From the NCBI RefSeq assembly GCF_013074385.2, contig NZ_JABEYA020000014.1, forward strand, positions 1-64,000: a stretch of DNA of 64,000 nucleotides. The letters are read 5' to 3'. The notes below the pieces were generated by a model. It was not told the DNA's origin. It searched no databases and saw only the letters and a list, made by a program, of their open reading frames with translations. This document shows positions 27,890-38,024 of the stretch, piece by piece (positions within the stretch are counted from its first letter, which is position 1; each line of letters begins with the position of its first letter). The stretch comes from Vibrio ostreicida. Its GTDB lineage: Bacteria; Pseudomonadota; Gammaproteobacteria; Enterobacterales; Vibrionaceae. The position numbers and the translations under genes are program-made.

Positions 27890-29038
27890 CTATGCAATGG
27901 CTTGTGACAAAATTTCTCGGCTGCGATCTAAAGTAATGGTCTGATTTTCACCTAGTGCTTTCATACCATGCAATTCCAACTGGCTGACGACAGAATCGAC
28001 GGCCTTCGCTTTGTCACCGCCATGCTCGGTGAGTTTCGTGGGGACATGTAAACTCTGATAAAAACTCTCAATGGCATCAATGGTACGGTCGGCGAGATCG
28101 TCGCTGTGCGGTAGACCAAAGACATTTTTCCCCATTTGCTCGAGTTTTGGCCGTTTGTGACTCAATTGGTTACGCAACAATGAAGGTTGAACAATTGCCA
28201 ACGAGCGAGCATGGTCGACACCCCACATGGCCGTCAGTTCATGGCCAATCATATGAGTTGCCCAATCCTGGGGGACACCGCTACCAATCAATCCGTTGAG
28301 CGCTTGGTTGGCCGACCACATGAGATTAGCACGCCAAGCGTCATCATCACGATGATCGAAACTTTCTCCGAGCTGTTTGAGGGTTTTCAGCAGTGTTTCT
28401 GCATACCCATCTTGGACCATGGCACCATGAGTTGTGGTGAGATATTGTTCACAAACGTGTACCCAAGCGTCGACAATACCGTTAATCAATTGCTTTTCGG
28501 GTAAGGTTTTCATGACATCGGGATCCATGACCGCAAACTTAGGCTGGACGAAAGGACTCATAAATGCCAGCTTGTCCTGAGTTTCAAGCTTGGTGATCAC
28601 CGCGCCCATGTTTGACTCTGATCCGGTCGCGGGCAGTGTCAAAATCGCCCCAATGGGCGTTGCTTTTGTGACGGGATGCTTTCCTGTGAGGATATCCCAT
28701 CCATCGCCCTGATATTGAGACGCTGCCGCGACGTACTTTGAACCATCGATAACAGAGCCGCCGCCGACAGCAAGAATAAAATCAATGTTTTGTTGTTTAA
28801 CGATAGAGACCGCTTTGTCGAGGGTTTCTTTTGTTGGGTTAGGCTCAACGCCAGAAAACTCTACCCATTGGTGTTCTTTCAATGCCTCAGCGACCTGCTC
28901 ATAGACCCCATTTTTTTTGATTGAGCCACCCCCATAGATGACCAGAACCTTGTCTTGTGGTTGTATCGTTGTCTGAATTGATCCAATTTGTCCTTGGCCA
29001 AAAAACAGTTGGGTTGGGTTGGCATAAGTAAATTGCAT
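27890..29038 (-). CDS. yqhD: NADPH-dependent aldehyde reductase / alcohol dehydrogenase YqhD
   Basis: This iron-type alcohol dehydrogenase (382 residues) reduces short aldehydes with NADPH and protects against lipid-derived and sugar-derived aldehydes. The cofactor-binding region is LVIYGGGSIKKNGVYEQV and AVGGGSVIDGSKY. Metal ligands sit in NGIVDAWVHVCEQY and GHELTAMWGVDHARSLA, matching YqhD. The start MQFTYANPTQ at 29038 has AGAGGA upstream. It is divergent from an AraC-family gene, the same pairing as yqhD-yqhC in E. coli. Confidence 0.92.
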   Translation of the reverse strand: MQFTYANPTQLFFGQGQIGSIQTTIQPQDKVLVIYGGGSIKKNGVYEQVAEALKEHQWVEFSGVEPNPTKETLDKAVSIVKQQNIDFILAVGGGSVIDGSKYVAAASQYQGDGWDILTGKHPVTKATPIGAILTLPATGSESNMGAVITKLETQDKLAFMSPFVQPKFAVMDPDVMKTLPEKQLINGIVDAWVHVCEQYLTTTHGAMVQDGYAETLLKTLKQLGESFDHRDDDAWRANLMWSANQALNGLIGSGVPQDWATHMIGHELTAMWGVDHARSLAIVQPSLLRNQLSHKRPKLEQMGKNVFGLPHSDDLADRTIDAIESFYQSLHVPTKLTEHGGDKAKAVDSVVSQLELHGMKALGENQTITLDRSREILSQAIA

Positions 29039-29202
29039 GGTGATTCCTCTAGCGTCCAATGTTTGGGCCCCTAAAGTGAGGGCTCATTTGATTGTTTAAT
29101 GCATAATAGTACTCAATTGAGATTAAAAAAATATCGAATCCTCTACTTTTGTTGCCTATTCCTACTTTTTGTATATTCTATTAAGGTCACAAAGGAGGCT
29201 CA

Positions 29203-30090
29203 ATGAATCTTGCTCAACTTATGCAAAAATACGCCAACGTCCACAATTTAAATGCATTGGAAGGGGTCATCGAGACTGAACTTTCTGGCGTTTGGTTCTA
29301 TCGCAGTAGCACGGGAAACGCCCGTCAACCGTTTATCTATCAATCGGGGGTGATCATCCTTGGCCAAGGTAATAAGATCATTCATTTAGGCAGTGAATCG
29401 GTGACTTATGGTCCAAATGACTATTTGGTTGTGGGTGTTCCTATGCCAATAGAATGTGAAGCGGTTGCGACCGATGAGGAACCCTTGCTGGGTCTATCCA
29501 TTGATATCGATTCACAGTTGTTGCACAGACAAGTCAATAAACTTGAGTCGCTGGAGTATTGGCCAAAGAAGCAAGGAGGCGATAATACATGCGGCCTTAG
29601 GTCGGTGCATATGGAAGCCTCAATGTTGGATGTGTGCCAACGTATTATCAAGGCCTTGTGTGATCCGTTCGAGTTAGCGGTGTTGGGAGAGGCACTCAAA
29701 GAGGAGCTTGTCTATCGTGTGTTGACCAGTCAAGAGGGGCATGTCTTGTTTGATCTGGCTCATCATGAAGGCCAATATGCCCGAGTGGCAAAAGCACTCG
29801 ACAAAGTCCACCGCGAGTATGACGAGACCCTCTCTGTGCAGAATTTGGCCGAAGAAGCCAATATGAGCATGTCGGCTTTTCACAGTGCCTTTCGTCAAAT
29901 CACCTTAGAAACACCGATTCAGTACATTAAAAAAGTGCGACTCAATAAAGCAAAGGAACTGATTCACCTTGAGGGAAAAAGAGTGAATGATGCCGCTCGA
30001 CTGGTCGGATATAGCAGCGTGTCTCAGTTTTCTCGTGAATATAAACGGCATTTTAATGAAACACCGAGCGGTCTTAAACTCGCCGGTTAA
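29203..30090 (+). CDS. yqhC: AraC-family regulator of yqhD (YqhC-like)
   Basis: A 295-residue AraC-type activator. The N-terminal half is an AraC_N cupin region (YRSSTGNARQPFIYQSGVII and DYLVVGVPMPIECEA). The C-terminal half has two helix-turn-helix motifs (NLAEEANMSMSAFHSAFRQI and VNDAARLVGYSSVSQFSREY). It is 164 bases from divergent yqhD. In E. coli, YqhC activates yqhD in response to reactive aldehydes, and this role is the natural inference. The ATG follows a strong AAAGGAGG. Confidence 0.88.
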   Translation: MNLAQLMQKYANVHNLNALEGVIETELSGVWFYRSSTGNARQPFIYQSGVIILGQGNKIIHLGSESVTYGPNDYLVVGVPMPIECEAVATDEEPLLGLSIDIDSQLLHRQVNKLESLEYWPKKQGGDNTCGLRSVHMEASMLDVCQRIIKALCDPFELAVLGEALKEELVYRVLTSQEGHVLFDLAHHEGQYARVAKALDKVHREYDETLSVQNLAEEANMSMSAFHSAFRQITLETPIQYIKKVRLNKAKELIHLEGKRVNDAARLVGYSSVSQFSREYKRHFNETPSGLKLAG

Positions 30091-30298
30091 ATGATGAGGT
30101 TGTCCGTGATGAGATGCTTGACCGTGGTTCAGGAATTGTTGTGTAGGAGCGAAGACATCAATTACTTTTTGGTGAAAATTAACCACATGTTTCTGACTAT
30201 TTTTTTACCAAATTTGCGAGTCATTTTGTATAAATAATAATTGTATCGCCTAAATCAGACCGATCGTCCTAAAGTTATTTCACACCAAATTATAAGTA

Positions 30299-30316
30299 AT
30301 CTGAATTAAATCAGAT
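30299..30316. promoter_or_regulatory. small dyad upstream of chitinase gene
   Basis: ATCTGA and TCAGAT flank ATTAAA 41 bases before the chitinase start. It may be a regulator site or only AT-rich symmetry. No ChiS motif was tested. Confidence 0.25.
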
Positions 30317-30356
30317 CAATTAAATCCGTGAAACAATAACTGAAGGAGACACTATA

Positions 30357-32747
30357 ATGTCCGTCTATCAGCGTCCAAAGGTAAAGTATTCGTTTGCCAT
30401 TCGTTCATTATCCGCCTTATGCTTGATGGCCTCAGGCTACAGTTTTTCTGGTCAAAGCACGCCAACTGAACCCAATTGCCGCCCTGATGGCTTGGCGCAA
30501 ACTCAAGGTATCACCGTTCCCTATTGCAGCGTTTATGACACAAATGGACGTGAAAAGATGGGCGATGATCATCCCCGCCGTGTGATTGGCTATTTCACCA
30601 GCTGGCGAGCCGGTGATGATCCCCAAGCGGCCTACTTAGTGAAGGACATTCCTTGGGAGCAACTCACCCATATTAATTACGCTTTTGTTAGTATTGGGTC
30701 GGATGGGAAGGTCAACATTGGGGACGTTAATGATCCTGCTAACCCAGCGGTTGGTAAGACGTGGCCTGATGTGGATATTGACCCAGCGTTGGGTTTTCGC
30801 GGCCATTTTGGTGCGTTAGCAACTTATAAACAAAGACATCAGGTCAAAACTCTCATTTCTATCGGTGGATGGGCTGAAACCGGAGGCCACTTTGATACGG
30901 ATGGGAAACGGGTCGCCGATGGCGGCTTTTATACCATGACGACCAACGCCGACGGCTCAATTAACCATACGGGGATTGAGACGTTTGCTGCATCTGCGGT
31001 AGACATGATGCGTCAGTACAAGTTCGATGGTCTTGATATCGATTATGAATACCCGACCTCGATGGCGGGTGCTGGCAACCCCGACGACAAAGCATTTATG
31101 GAGCCGCGGCGTGCCCATCTTTGGGATTCTTACCAAGTACTGATGAAAGTTCTGCGTCAAAAGCTAGATAAGGTCTCAGAACAAGATGGTGTTCATTATA
31201 TGTTGACGATCGCGGCGCCTTCATCGGGCTATTTGTTGCGAGGGATGGAAACGTACAATGTGACCCAGTACCTCGATTACGTCAACATTATGTCGTATGA
31301 CCTGCATGGCGCGTGGAATGATCATGTAGGCCATAACGCTGCACTTTATGACACGGGTGAGGATTCAGAACTGGCACAATGGAATGTCTATACGACCGCG
31401 GCTTACGGGGGAATTGGTTATCTAAATACTGACTGGGCATACCACTACTTTAGAGGTTCAATGCCAGCTGGGCGGATTAATATCGGAGTCCCTTACTATA
31501 GTCGCGGCTGGCAGAACGTCAATGGTGGTCGTCACGGTTTATGGGGACGAGCTCCGTTGCCTGATCAGTCTCAATGTTTGCCCGGGACCGGTGAGGGGGA
31601 GAAAAACAACTGTGGTAACGGTGCTGTTGGAATTGATAACATGTGGCATGACACCGATCCTAAAGGCAATGAGATGGGCGCTGGCTCAAACCCAATGTGG
31701 CATGCCAAAAATCTGGAATACGGCATTTGGGGGAGTTATACCAGTGCTTACGGCTTAGATCCGGTCAATGATCCAACGGACCAAATGAGGGGCACTTACG
31801 AGCGACACTATGACAACATTGCAGTGGCACCTTGGCTGTGGAATCAAGAAAAGCGTGTTTTCCTTTCTACGGAAGACAAAGCATCCATCATAGTTAAAGC
31901 GGACTATGTTATGGATAAAGAGATTGGCGGCATCATGTTTTGGGAGCTAGCGGGCGACTACAACTGTTATACATTGGATGGACAAGGCAATCGGGGCCAG
32001 GTTGATCGCACTGAGCAGGCCTGCGTATCGGGCAATGGTGAGTATCATATGGGGAATACCCTGACCGATACAATATACAATAAGTTTAAGTCCGCAACCC
32101 CTTATGGAAACACCCTTGCAACTGGTGCCATACCTGATCAAGCCGTCGATGTTGCCGTTGATGTAGGCGGGTTTAAAGTGGGTGACCAAAACTACCCGAT
32201 CAACCCTAAATTAGTCCTAACGAATAATACTGGTTACGAATTCCCGGGAGGAACAGAGTTTCAATTCGATCTCGCTGTTTCTGCACCTGACAACGCCAAA
32301 GACCAGTCAGGCGCAGGGCTGAGTGTGATTTCATCTGGGCACACAAGAGCCAACAACATCGGTGGACTTGACGGACCATTCCACCGTGTATCATTCACCT
32401 TACCTTCGTGGAAAACCTTGCCATCAGGAGCAACCTATGAACTGGACTTGGTGTATTACCTGCCTGTTTCTGGACCAGCAAACTACAGCGTCAACGTTAA
32501 CGGCGTTGACTATGCGTTTAAGTTTGAGCAACCTGACTTGCCCCTAGCAGATTTAGGTGCGGGTGATGGCGGGGATAATGGGGGCGGTGATGGCCCTGTT
32601 ATTGTGTGGGAGCCGGGTGTGACGCAAGTGAGCAATGGCCAGACCGTCTCGTACAACGGGCAATGTTTTGTCGCTAAAAATAGCCCAGGACCTTGGGAGA
32701 CCCCTGTGAATTCGAATTGGTTTTGGGATCAGGTGACCTGCCCATAA
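30357..32747 (+). CDS. secreted chitinase, GH18 with C-terminal chitin-binding domain
   Basis: This 796-residue exported endochitinase has a signal sequence in residues 1-32. A GH18 barrel (about 75-565) carries the catalytic [11 protein letters not shown], plus [12 protein letters not shown] and the late [14 protein letters not shown] beta-rich domain follows (about 585-725), possibly the ChiC-type accessory domain of Vibrio chitinases. Then comes a Gly/Asp linker and a 45-residue CBM5/12-like chitin-binding module with the aromatics of NSNWFWDQV. It degrades chitin outside the cell. It is monocistronic, with a terminator at 32752. Confidence 0.94.
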   Translation: MSVYQRPKVKYSFAIRSLSALCLMASGYSFSGQSTPTEPNCRPDGLAQTQGITVPYCSVYDTNGREKMGDDHPRRVIGYFTSWRAGDDPQAAYLVKDIPWEQLTHINYAFVSIGSDGKVNIGDVNDPANPAVGKTWPDVDIDPALGFRGHFGALATYKQRHQVKTLISIGGWAETGGHFDTDGKRVADGGFYTMTTNADGSINHTGIETFAASAVDMMRQYKFDGLDIDYEYPTSMAGAGNPDDKAFMEPRRAHLWDSYQVLMKVLRQKLDKVSEQDGVHYMLTIAAPSSGYLLRGMETYNVTQYLDYVNIMSYDLHGAWNDHVGHNAALYDTGEDSELAQWNVYTTAAYGGIGYLNTDWAYHYFRGSMPAGRINIGVPYYSRGWQNVNGGRHGLWGRAPLPDQSQCLPGTGEGEKNNCGNGAVGIDNMWHDTDPKGNEMGAGSNPMWHAKNLEYGIWGSYTSAYGLDPVNDPTDQMRGTYERHYDNIAVAPWLWNQEKRVFLSTEDKASIIVKADYVMDKEIGGIMFWELAGDYNCYTLDGQGNRGQVDRTEQACVSGNGEYHMGNTLTDTIYNKFKSATPYGNTLATGAIPDQAVDVAVDVGGFKVGDQNYPINPKLVLTNNTGYEFPGGTEFQFDLAVSAPDNAKDQSGAGLSVISSGHTRANNIGGLDGPFHRVSFTLPSWKTLPSGATYELDLVYYLPVSGPANYSVNVNGVDYAFKFEQPDLPLADLGAGDGGDNGGGDGPVIVWEPGVTQVSNGQTVSYNGQCFVAKNSPGPWETPVNSNWFWDQVTCP

Positions 32748-32751
32748 TGAT

Positions 32752-32785
32752 TAAGGCTTTGGTTCAAACCAAGGCCTTATTTTTT
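32752..32785 (+). terminator. intrinsic terminator of chitinase gene
   Basis: TAAGGCTTTGGTT pairs with AACCAAGGCCTTA (one T-G pair) around CA, followed by T6. Confidence 0.88.
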
Positions 32786-32815
32786 CATTCAGAGAACGTG
32801 GCACCTGAACAGGAT

Positions 32816-34033
32816 TTATTCAAATTGATAACCTTCTGGGACAACCACGATGCCTTTTTCCGATAGGTGGAACCGCTTGGCGTCATCGGCTTTGTTGACG
32901 CCAATTTGGGTTTTAGGTGGGATATTGACATGTTTGTCGATAATGCAATTGACGAGCTGACAACCTTCACCCACGTCAACGTCATCAAATACTATACAAT
33001 CGACGACAGTCGCACTATCGTGGATACGGACATTAGAGGAAATCACGGAATGTTGCACTGAGCCGCCAGAGTTAATCACACCGTTAGCAATAAGAGAGTT
33101 AATAAAAATACCTTCATTACCCGTTGCAGACGAGACGGTCCGCGCAGGCGGAGATTGAGTTTCATAGGTTCGCACGGCCCAATCTGACTGATAAAGATTC
33201 ATGGGTGGAACGGGGTCGAGCAAATCCATATTGGCTTCATAAAAAGAATCAATGGTACCCACGTCTCGCCAATAACAATCTTTCGCCACACGGCCTTTAT
33301 CGTTGCAAAAATCGTACGCATACACTTGTTCAGTGGTGAGTAGTTTTGGAATGATATCTTGACCAAAATCGTGACTGGAGTGCACATCCTGAGCGTCGGC
33401 TTCTAACGCGTGCTGTAATACTGTCATATCGAAAATGTAAATCCCCATCGAGACCAAACTTCTATCGGGCTTATACGGCATGGACGGCGGATCTTGCGGC
33501 TTTTCGACAAAAGAGGTAATCACCCCTTGGTGATTGATATCCATCACCCCATATTGTTTGGCTTGTTCACGAGGTATATCCATACAGGCGATGGTTAGCT
33601 GGGCTGCATTTTGTTTGTGCTCTTCAAGCATGGCCGCATAATCCATACGATAAATATGATCCCCAGATAGCACCACAACATGTTTTGCGTCGCTTCGAAG
33701 CAGTAACCACAGATTGTGGTAAATGGCATCGGCGGTTCCTTCATACCATTTACCTTTGCCTCTCATCTGAGGTGGTATCACGGAAATAAACTCCTCTAAT
33801 TCAGGATTAAAAATGGACCAGCCGTCGCGCAAATGTTTTTGCAAAGAGTGCGACTTATATTGGGAGAGGACAAGAATTTGCCTGAGACCGGAATGGAGGC
33901 AATTGGTCAACGTGAAGTCGATGATTCGATATTTTCCGCCAAAAGGGACTGCGGGTTTTGCTCTATTGTCTGTCAACGGGCTAAGTCTAGAACCCATTCC
34001 GCCAGCGAGTACCACAGTGAGCGTATCTTGCAT
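32816..34033 (-). CDS. glgC: glucose-1-phosphate adenylyltransferase
   Basis: GlgC makes ADP-glucose, the donor for glycogen synthesis. The 405-residue protein starts MQDTLTVVLAGGMGSRLSPL, the nucleotide-binding loop, followed by DNRAKPAVPFGGKYRIIDF. It carries GTADAIYHNLWLL and VEKPQDPP and ends in a left-handed beta-helix region. ATG 34033 has AGGGAG upstream; the 42 open codons beyond it look non-coding. No glgA or glgB is adjacent. It is convergent with the chitinase gene. Confidence 0.93.
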   Translation of the reverse strand: MQDTLTVVLAGGMGSRLSPLTDNRAKPAVPFGGKYRIIDFTLTNCLHSGLRQILVLSQYKSHSLQKHLRDGWSIFNPELEEFISVIPPQMRGKGKWYEGTADAIYHNLWLLLRSDAKHVVVLSGDHIYRMDYAAMLEEHKQNAAQLTIACMDIPREQAKQYGVMDINHQGVITSFVEKPQDPPSMPYKPDRSLVSMGIYIFDMTVLQHALEADAQDVHSSHDFGQDIIPKLLTTEQVYAYDFCNDKGRVAKDCYWRDVGTIDSFYEANMDLLDPVPPMNLYQSDWAVRTYETQSPPARTVSSATGNEGIFINSLIANGVINSGGSVQHSVISSNVRIHDSATVVDCIVFDDVDVGEGCQLVNCIIDKHVNIPPKTQIGVNKADDAKRFHLSEKGIVVVPEGYQFE

Positions 34034-34189
34034 GAATTTCTCCCTGATTGAGTGCATAGATAGGGTATTTAACAAGAGTAATACAAGTTTTGCGCCAACG
34101 GTGCGCAGGCTGATTTTACTTGCCTTAGGTCGATAAAGGCAGAAAATTGCTCTGGGCAAGTTGCACTAATAAGTAGCAGTGCACCAATA

Positions 34190-36088
34190 TCAGGCAACTG
34201 TGTCCATTTCGTTGCAAGGTAACAGGGAAACTCGATTTCGGCCAAGCGACTTGGATTCATACAAAGCAACATCCGCGCGTTTGTAGGTATCTGCCACGCT
34301 GTGATCCATATCGGTAACACCGATGCTGACGGTGACTTGTTCATTGTGTCGTAACGACACCGATAATCGAAGTCGATTGCTCAACCTTTCTGCTTCATTG
34401 AGCTGGGTATAAGGCATGATGATCGCAAACTCTTCGCCACCAATACGCGCAATGAAATCGGTATGTCGGAGTTCTTGAGCCAATGCGAGCGCAACAGATT
34501 TGATGATTTTGTCGCCCTCGTCATGGCCGAGATTATCGTTGATACGCTTAAAATGATCGACATCTGCAATCGCAAAACAGGTGACTTGGCTGATGTGATG
34601 GTGCCGGGTTTTATAACAATAACTCAGTATTTTCTGGTCAAACTTTCGACGGTTCCATAACCCCGTCATGGCGTCTTTTTCACTCATTTCTCTTAACCTG
34701 TTTTCCAGTTCTTTACGATGAGAAATATCAACAAACGAAGCGACGTAAAATTGAATAACGTGACTTATGTCTTTGACAGTTTGAACACGGAGTATCTCTG
34801 TGATCGGTGAGCCGTCCCGTCTCTTGTTGACCACTTCACCTTCCCAAAGTCCGTCACTTTCAAGAATTTTCCACATATTGATGTAGAACTCTTGCTCATG
34901 TTTACTGGCGGCAAAAAAGGAGGGCTGCTTGCCTTTCACTTCTTCAAAGGTATAGCCACTGACGCGGGTAAATTCCTCGTTTGTACGGATGATTCGATTG
35001 TGCCGATCCGTAATCAGCATCGCCGACATGCCATTCATGGCTGCTCTGGCAATTTGGCTATCCATACTATTTTTGGCATGGTTGTGATTCCAGACCACAA
35101 AACAGAGGCTGATCAGAAAAATGACTAGCGCCACGACCAGCGCTTGAATCAGGAGGGCGTTTCGTTGGACAAGATAGAGTTTGGAGACTTGTTTATCCGT
35201 GGTCTTAGTCACCAGAATCAGCTTGAGAGTGATACCGGGCATATCTAAGGTGACCTTATCAAAAGATATCCGTTGTCCTTGTTGGGTGAGCGTACCTTTT
35301 TGACTCAAAGGGATTTTCTCCCAAAGCACCGGATAGATCGTGTCTAATCGATGATGGGCATTCCATTCGACGATGTGCCCCATGACCCGCTCATTATGAT
35401 TGGACATAACGTAGTAGCCTTGCTCATTAAAGACATCTGGCAAGGTCTCGGGTGTTTTCATGTTGAGCCTGTGATAAAGATAATTCAGGTCGAGATTGGC
35501 CACAAAATAGCCCATTCTCTGTGTCTTAATGTCAACGGGTACAATAAAGCGAAGGCTGGGTTTAAGGGGAAGCACTATGTCGCCATTTTCGCGCTCAAGA
35601 TCGATGCCAAATGCTGAGATTGATTGTGCTTGGGCTGTTTGGGCGAACTTAAAATAGTCCCGATGACGCTTGTTTTGCAAAGAGGCTGGTGGCACGACCA
35701 TGCTGGCGCCTTGATGATGATTGACGCGGACTCGTTCTTGACCCTGTGCGTCTAGTAAACGAAGCTGAGAAAAATCGCCGTGCGTTTCCAAAAACAAGCG
35801 CCATGAGTCTTCGAGTGCTTGACGATGCTGCTGGCTCGGTTCAGCCACCGCTCTGAGAAAAAGTCCGTTGTTAGATAGCCGCTTTATGGAATTCAGAATG
35901 TTATTGGATTGTGCAACTAGAGCAGAACGCGTGTCACTGAGCTTGGACTCAGCTAGCAAGTCAAGGTGTTGCTCAGTGCTTTGTTTGGCTTGGGTCAACT
36001 CGCTAATAAAATAGAGGCTGGGTACAATCGCAAGCAGGGCAAAGACCAGTGAAAATTGTACCAATATGCGGAAACTGAGCTTTAACAT
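34190..36088 (-). CDS. PAS-GGDEF diguanylate cyclase with periplasmic sensor
   Basis: This 632-residue inner-membrane protein has a membrane segment at residues 8-28, a periplasmic sensor (about 30-310, probably Cache-like) and a second membrane segment at about 312-335. A PAS domain (about 345-460, RTNEEFTRVSGYTFEEVKGK) and a GGDEF domain follow. The active loop is GGEEF, and an RxxD inhibitory site (RHTD) sits just before it, so product inhibition by c-di-GMP is expected. It should make c-di-GMP in response to an unknown ligand. Confidence 0.92.
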   Translation of the reverse strand: MLKLSFRILVQFSLVFALLAIVPSLYFISELTQAKQSTEQHLDLLAESKLSDTRSALVAQSNNILNSIKRLSNNGLFLRAVAEPSQQHRQALEDSWRLFLETHGDFSQLRLLDAQGQERVRVNHHQGASMVVPPASLQNKRHRDYFKFAQTAQAQSISAFGIDLERENGDIVLPLKPSLRFIVPVDIKTQRMGYFVANLDLNYLYHRLNMKTPETLPDVFNEQGYYVMSNHNERVMGHIVEWNAHHRLDTIYPVLWEKIPLSQKGTLTQQGQRISFDKVTLDMPGITLKLILVTKTTDKQVSKLYLVQRNALLIQALVVALVIFLISLCFVVWNHNHAKNSMDSQIARAAMNGMSAMLITDRHNRIIRTNEEFTRVSGYTFEEVKGKQPSFFAASKHEQEFYINMWKILESDGLWEGEVVNKRRDGSPITEILRVQTVKDISHVIQFYVASFVDISHRKELENRLREMSEKDAMTGLWNRRKFDQKILSYCYKTRHHHISQVTCFAIADVDHFKRINDNLGHDEGDKIIKSVALALAQELRHTDFIARIGGEEFAIIMPYTQLNEAERLSNRLRLSVSLRHNEQVTVSIGVTDMDHSVADTYKRADVALYESKSLGRNRVSLLPCNEMDTVA

Positions 36089-36224
36089 TGTGTCTCAACG
36101 ACTGTGGCTTTAAGGATCAAACGCGATTATATGAAACCGATTTTTTTTTACTGTGAGCAAGATGGAAATACCATTAATATAACTAATGGCATTATTGTGG
36201 GTATTTGTCCTTCACACTGCTGAC

Positions 36225-36256
36225 ATCAAGACCCCGTCGAGAGGTGGGGTCTTGAT
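36225..36256 (-). repeat. inverted repeat past fruA, no T tract
   Basis: ATCAAGACCCC and GGGGTCTTGAT are perfect 11-base arms around ten bases, just past the fruA stop. No T run follows on the minus strand, so it may protect the 3' end of the mRNA or act as a Rho-assisted end rather than a simple terminator. Confidence 0.5.
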
Positions 36257-36264
36257 CTCTGGAT

Positions 36265-38007
36265 TTAGGTTTGATTGATGTGAACGGTATCAGCCAGAGG
36301 CCGTGTTTTCATCAAAGCATAACCGCATCCTGTCACCACCGTACCTGCTGTAATGGCCAGCAGATACATGAAAACAGGGCTGATTGCATTCGGGATCAAA
36401 AGGACAAACAAACCACCGTGAGGCGCCATAAGCTGAGCGCCAAACCACATTGACAAGGCCCCCGTTAATGCGCCGCCAACAATACAGGCGGGGATAACAC
36501 GTAATGGATCTTTGGCTGCAAAGGGAATCGCGCCCTCGGAAATAAAGCACAAGCCGAGCACAAACGACGCTTTACCAGCTTCACGTTCGCCTGTCTCAAA
36601 CTTGTTCTTCGCTAAAAACGTCGCCAGCCCCATGCCTAATGCGGGAACCATACCCGCAGCCATAATCGCGGCCATAGGCGTATAAGTCTGGGAAGCTAAC
36701 AAACCCACACCAAAAGTATACGCAGCTTTATTGACTGGCCCTCCGAGATCAAAGCACATCATGGTACCTAAGACGACGCCAAGCAGAATGGCGTTGGTTG
36801 ACCCCATTGTATTAAGGAAGGTGGTCATTGATGACATCACTTTGGCGACAGGCTCGCCGATGAAATAGATCATCACTAGACCAGTGAAAAGGCTGGCAAC
36901 AAACGGAATAATCAAGATCGGTTTGAGGGCATCCATCGATTGGGGAAGACGGAGCTTATTGGTGAGCAGCTTGGCACAATACCCAGCAATGAAACCTGCG
37001 ATGATTCCACCAAGAAAGCCTGCACCGACTGAGCTGGCCAACATACCACCAATCAAGCCCGGTGCGAGCCCAGGTCTGTCAGCGATAGAAAAAGCAATGA
37101 ATCCAGCCAGAACTGGAATCATTAAGGCGAAGGCGGTCGTTCCTCCGATGGTCATGAGGGCCGCTGCGAACGTTCCTTCCTCTTTGAAAGCCTCAATACC
37201 AAAGACAAAGGAGAGGGCAATAATCAAACCTCCCGCCACCACGACGGGCAGCATGTGCGAAACCCCGGTCATCAAATGTTGATAGATTCCTTTACTTTCA
37301 GGGCATTGAGGTGCGGAGTCTACACGGTCAGTTTGTTGATAGAGCGTGGCGTCACTCAACGCTTTTTTCAACTCCTGAGCTGGGGTTTTCAATGCAAGGC
37401 TGGTGCTGGTTTTGTAGACTTTTTTTCCTTCGAAACGGGTCAGTGATACATCGATGTCAGCGGCGATAATCACTACATCAGCCCCATCAATATCACTCTC
37501 AGTCAGTTGATTCTTTGCGCCGACAGAGCCACGGGTTTCGACTTTGATGTGATGGCCTTGAGACTTTGCTTCAGTCTCCAAAGCGGCAGCCGCCATAAAG
37601 GTATGGGCAACACCGGTTGGGCAGGCGGTGATGGCGACAATATTCGCGCCATTAGGAATGGAGGTAGAAGGCTCGATCTGCGGAAGATCGCTCTTGTGCA
37701 ATACCATGGCCTGATCGATGGCTGTTTGTAACAACGCCGCCGGATTGCTGAATACCGAGAGAATGGATGATTGATACACCTTTTTGCCAATAAAACGCGC
37801 CATATCAATCGTGTTATGGGAGGCAATGATAATAACGTCGGCCCTTTCAATCTGATCACAGGTGAGAGCATCGGGTTCAAATAGCTGAGACTGACACTCT
37901 AGACTGACGCTGTGCTTTCGTCGGCAAGCGGCCTTGGCAAGCAGCTCACCAGCAATGAGGCTATTTGCTACGCCATTGTGGCAAGCGGTAACAATTGCAA
38001 TGTTCAT
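36265..38007 (-). CDS. fruA: fructose PTS enzyme IIB'BC
   Basis: FruA imports fructose across the inner membrane and phosphorylates it to fructose 1-phosphate. The 580 residues run IIB' (from 1, TACHNGVANS), IIB (near 125, TACPTGVAHTFMAAAALE with the phospho-cysteine) and IIC (about 240-570, many membrane segments). This matches the enterobacterial B'-B-C order. It is the last gene of fruBKA and begins 17 bases after fruK. Confidence 0.94.
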   Translation of the reverse strand: MNIAIVTACHNGVANSLIAGELLAKAACRRKHSVSLECQSQLFEPDALTCDQIERADVIIIASHNTIDMARFIGKKVYQSSILSVFSNPAALLQTAIDQAMVLHKSDLPQIEPSTSIPNGANIVAITACPTGVAHTFMAAAALETEAKSQGHHIKVETRGSVGAKNQLTESDIDGADVVIIAADIDVSLTRFEGKKVYKTSTSLALKTPAQELKKALSDATLYQQTDRVDSAPQCPESKGIYQHLMTGVSHMLPVVVAGGLIIALSFVFGIEAFKEEGTFAAALMTIGGTTAFALMIPVLAGFIAFSIADRPGLAPGLIGGMLASSVGAGFLGGIIAGFIAGYCAKLLTNKLRLPQSMDALKPILIIPFVASLFTGLVMIYFIGEPVAKVMSSMTTFLNTMGSTNAILLGVVLGTMMCFDLGGPVNKAAYTFGVGLLASQTYTPMAAIMAAGMVPALGMGLATFLAKNKFETGEREAGKASFVLGLCFISEGAIPFAAKDPLRVIPACIVGGALTGALSMWFGAQLMAPHGGLFVLLIPNAISPVFMYLLAITAGTVVTGCGYALMKTRPLADTVHINQT

Positions 38008-38024
38008 ATGAATGACCTTTATCC

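Noticed and set aside
32816..34159. Extended glgC start at 34159
   Set aside because: The extra 42 residues do not resemble GlgC, and ATG 34033 has a good ribosome site and aligns with known starts.
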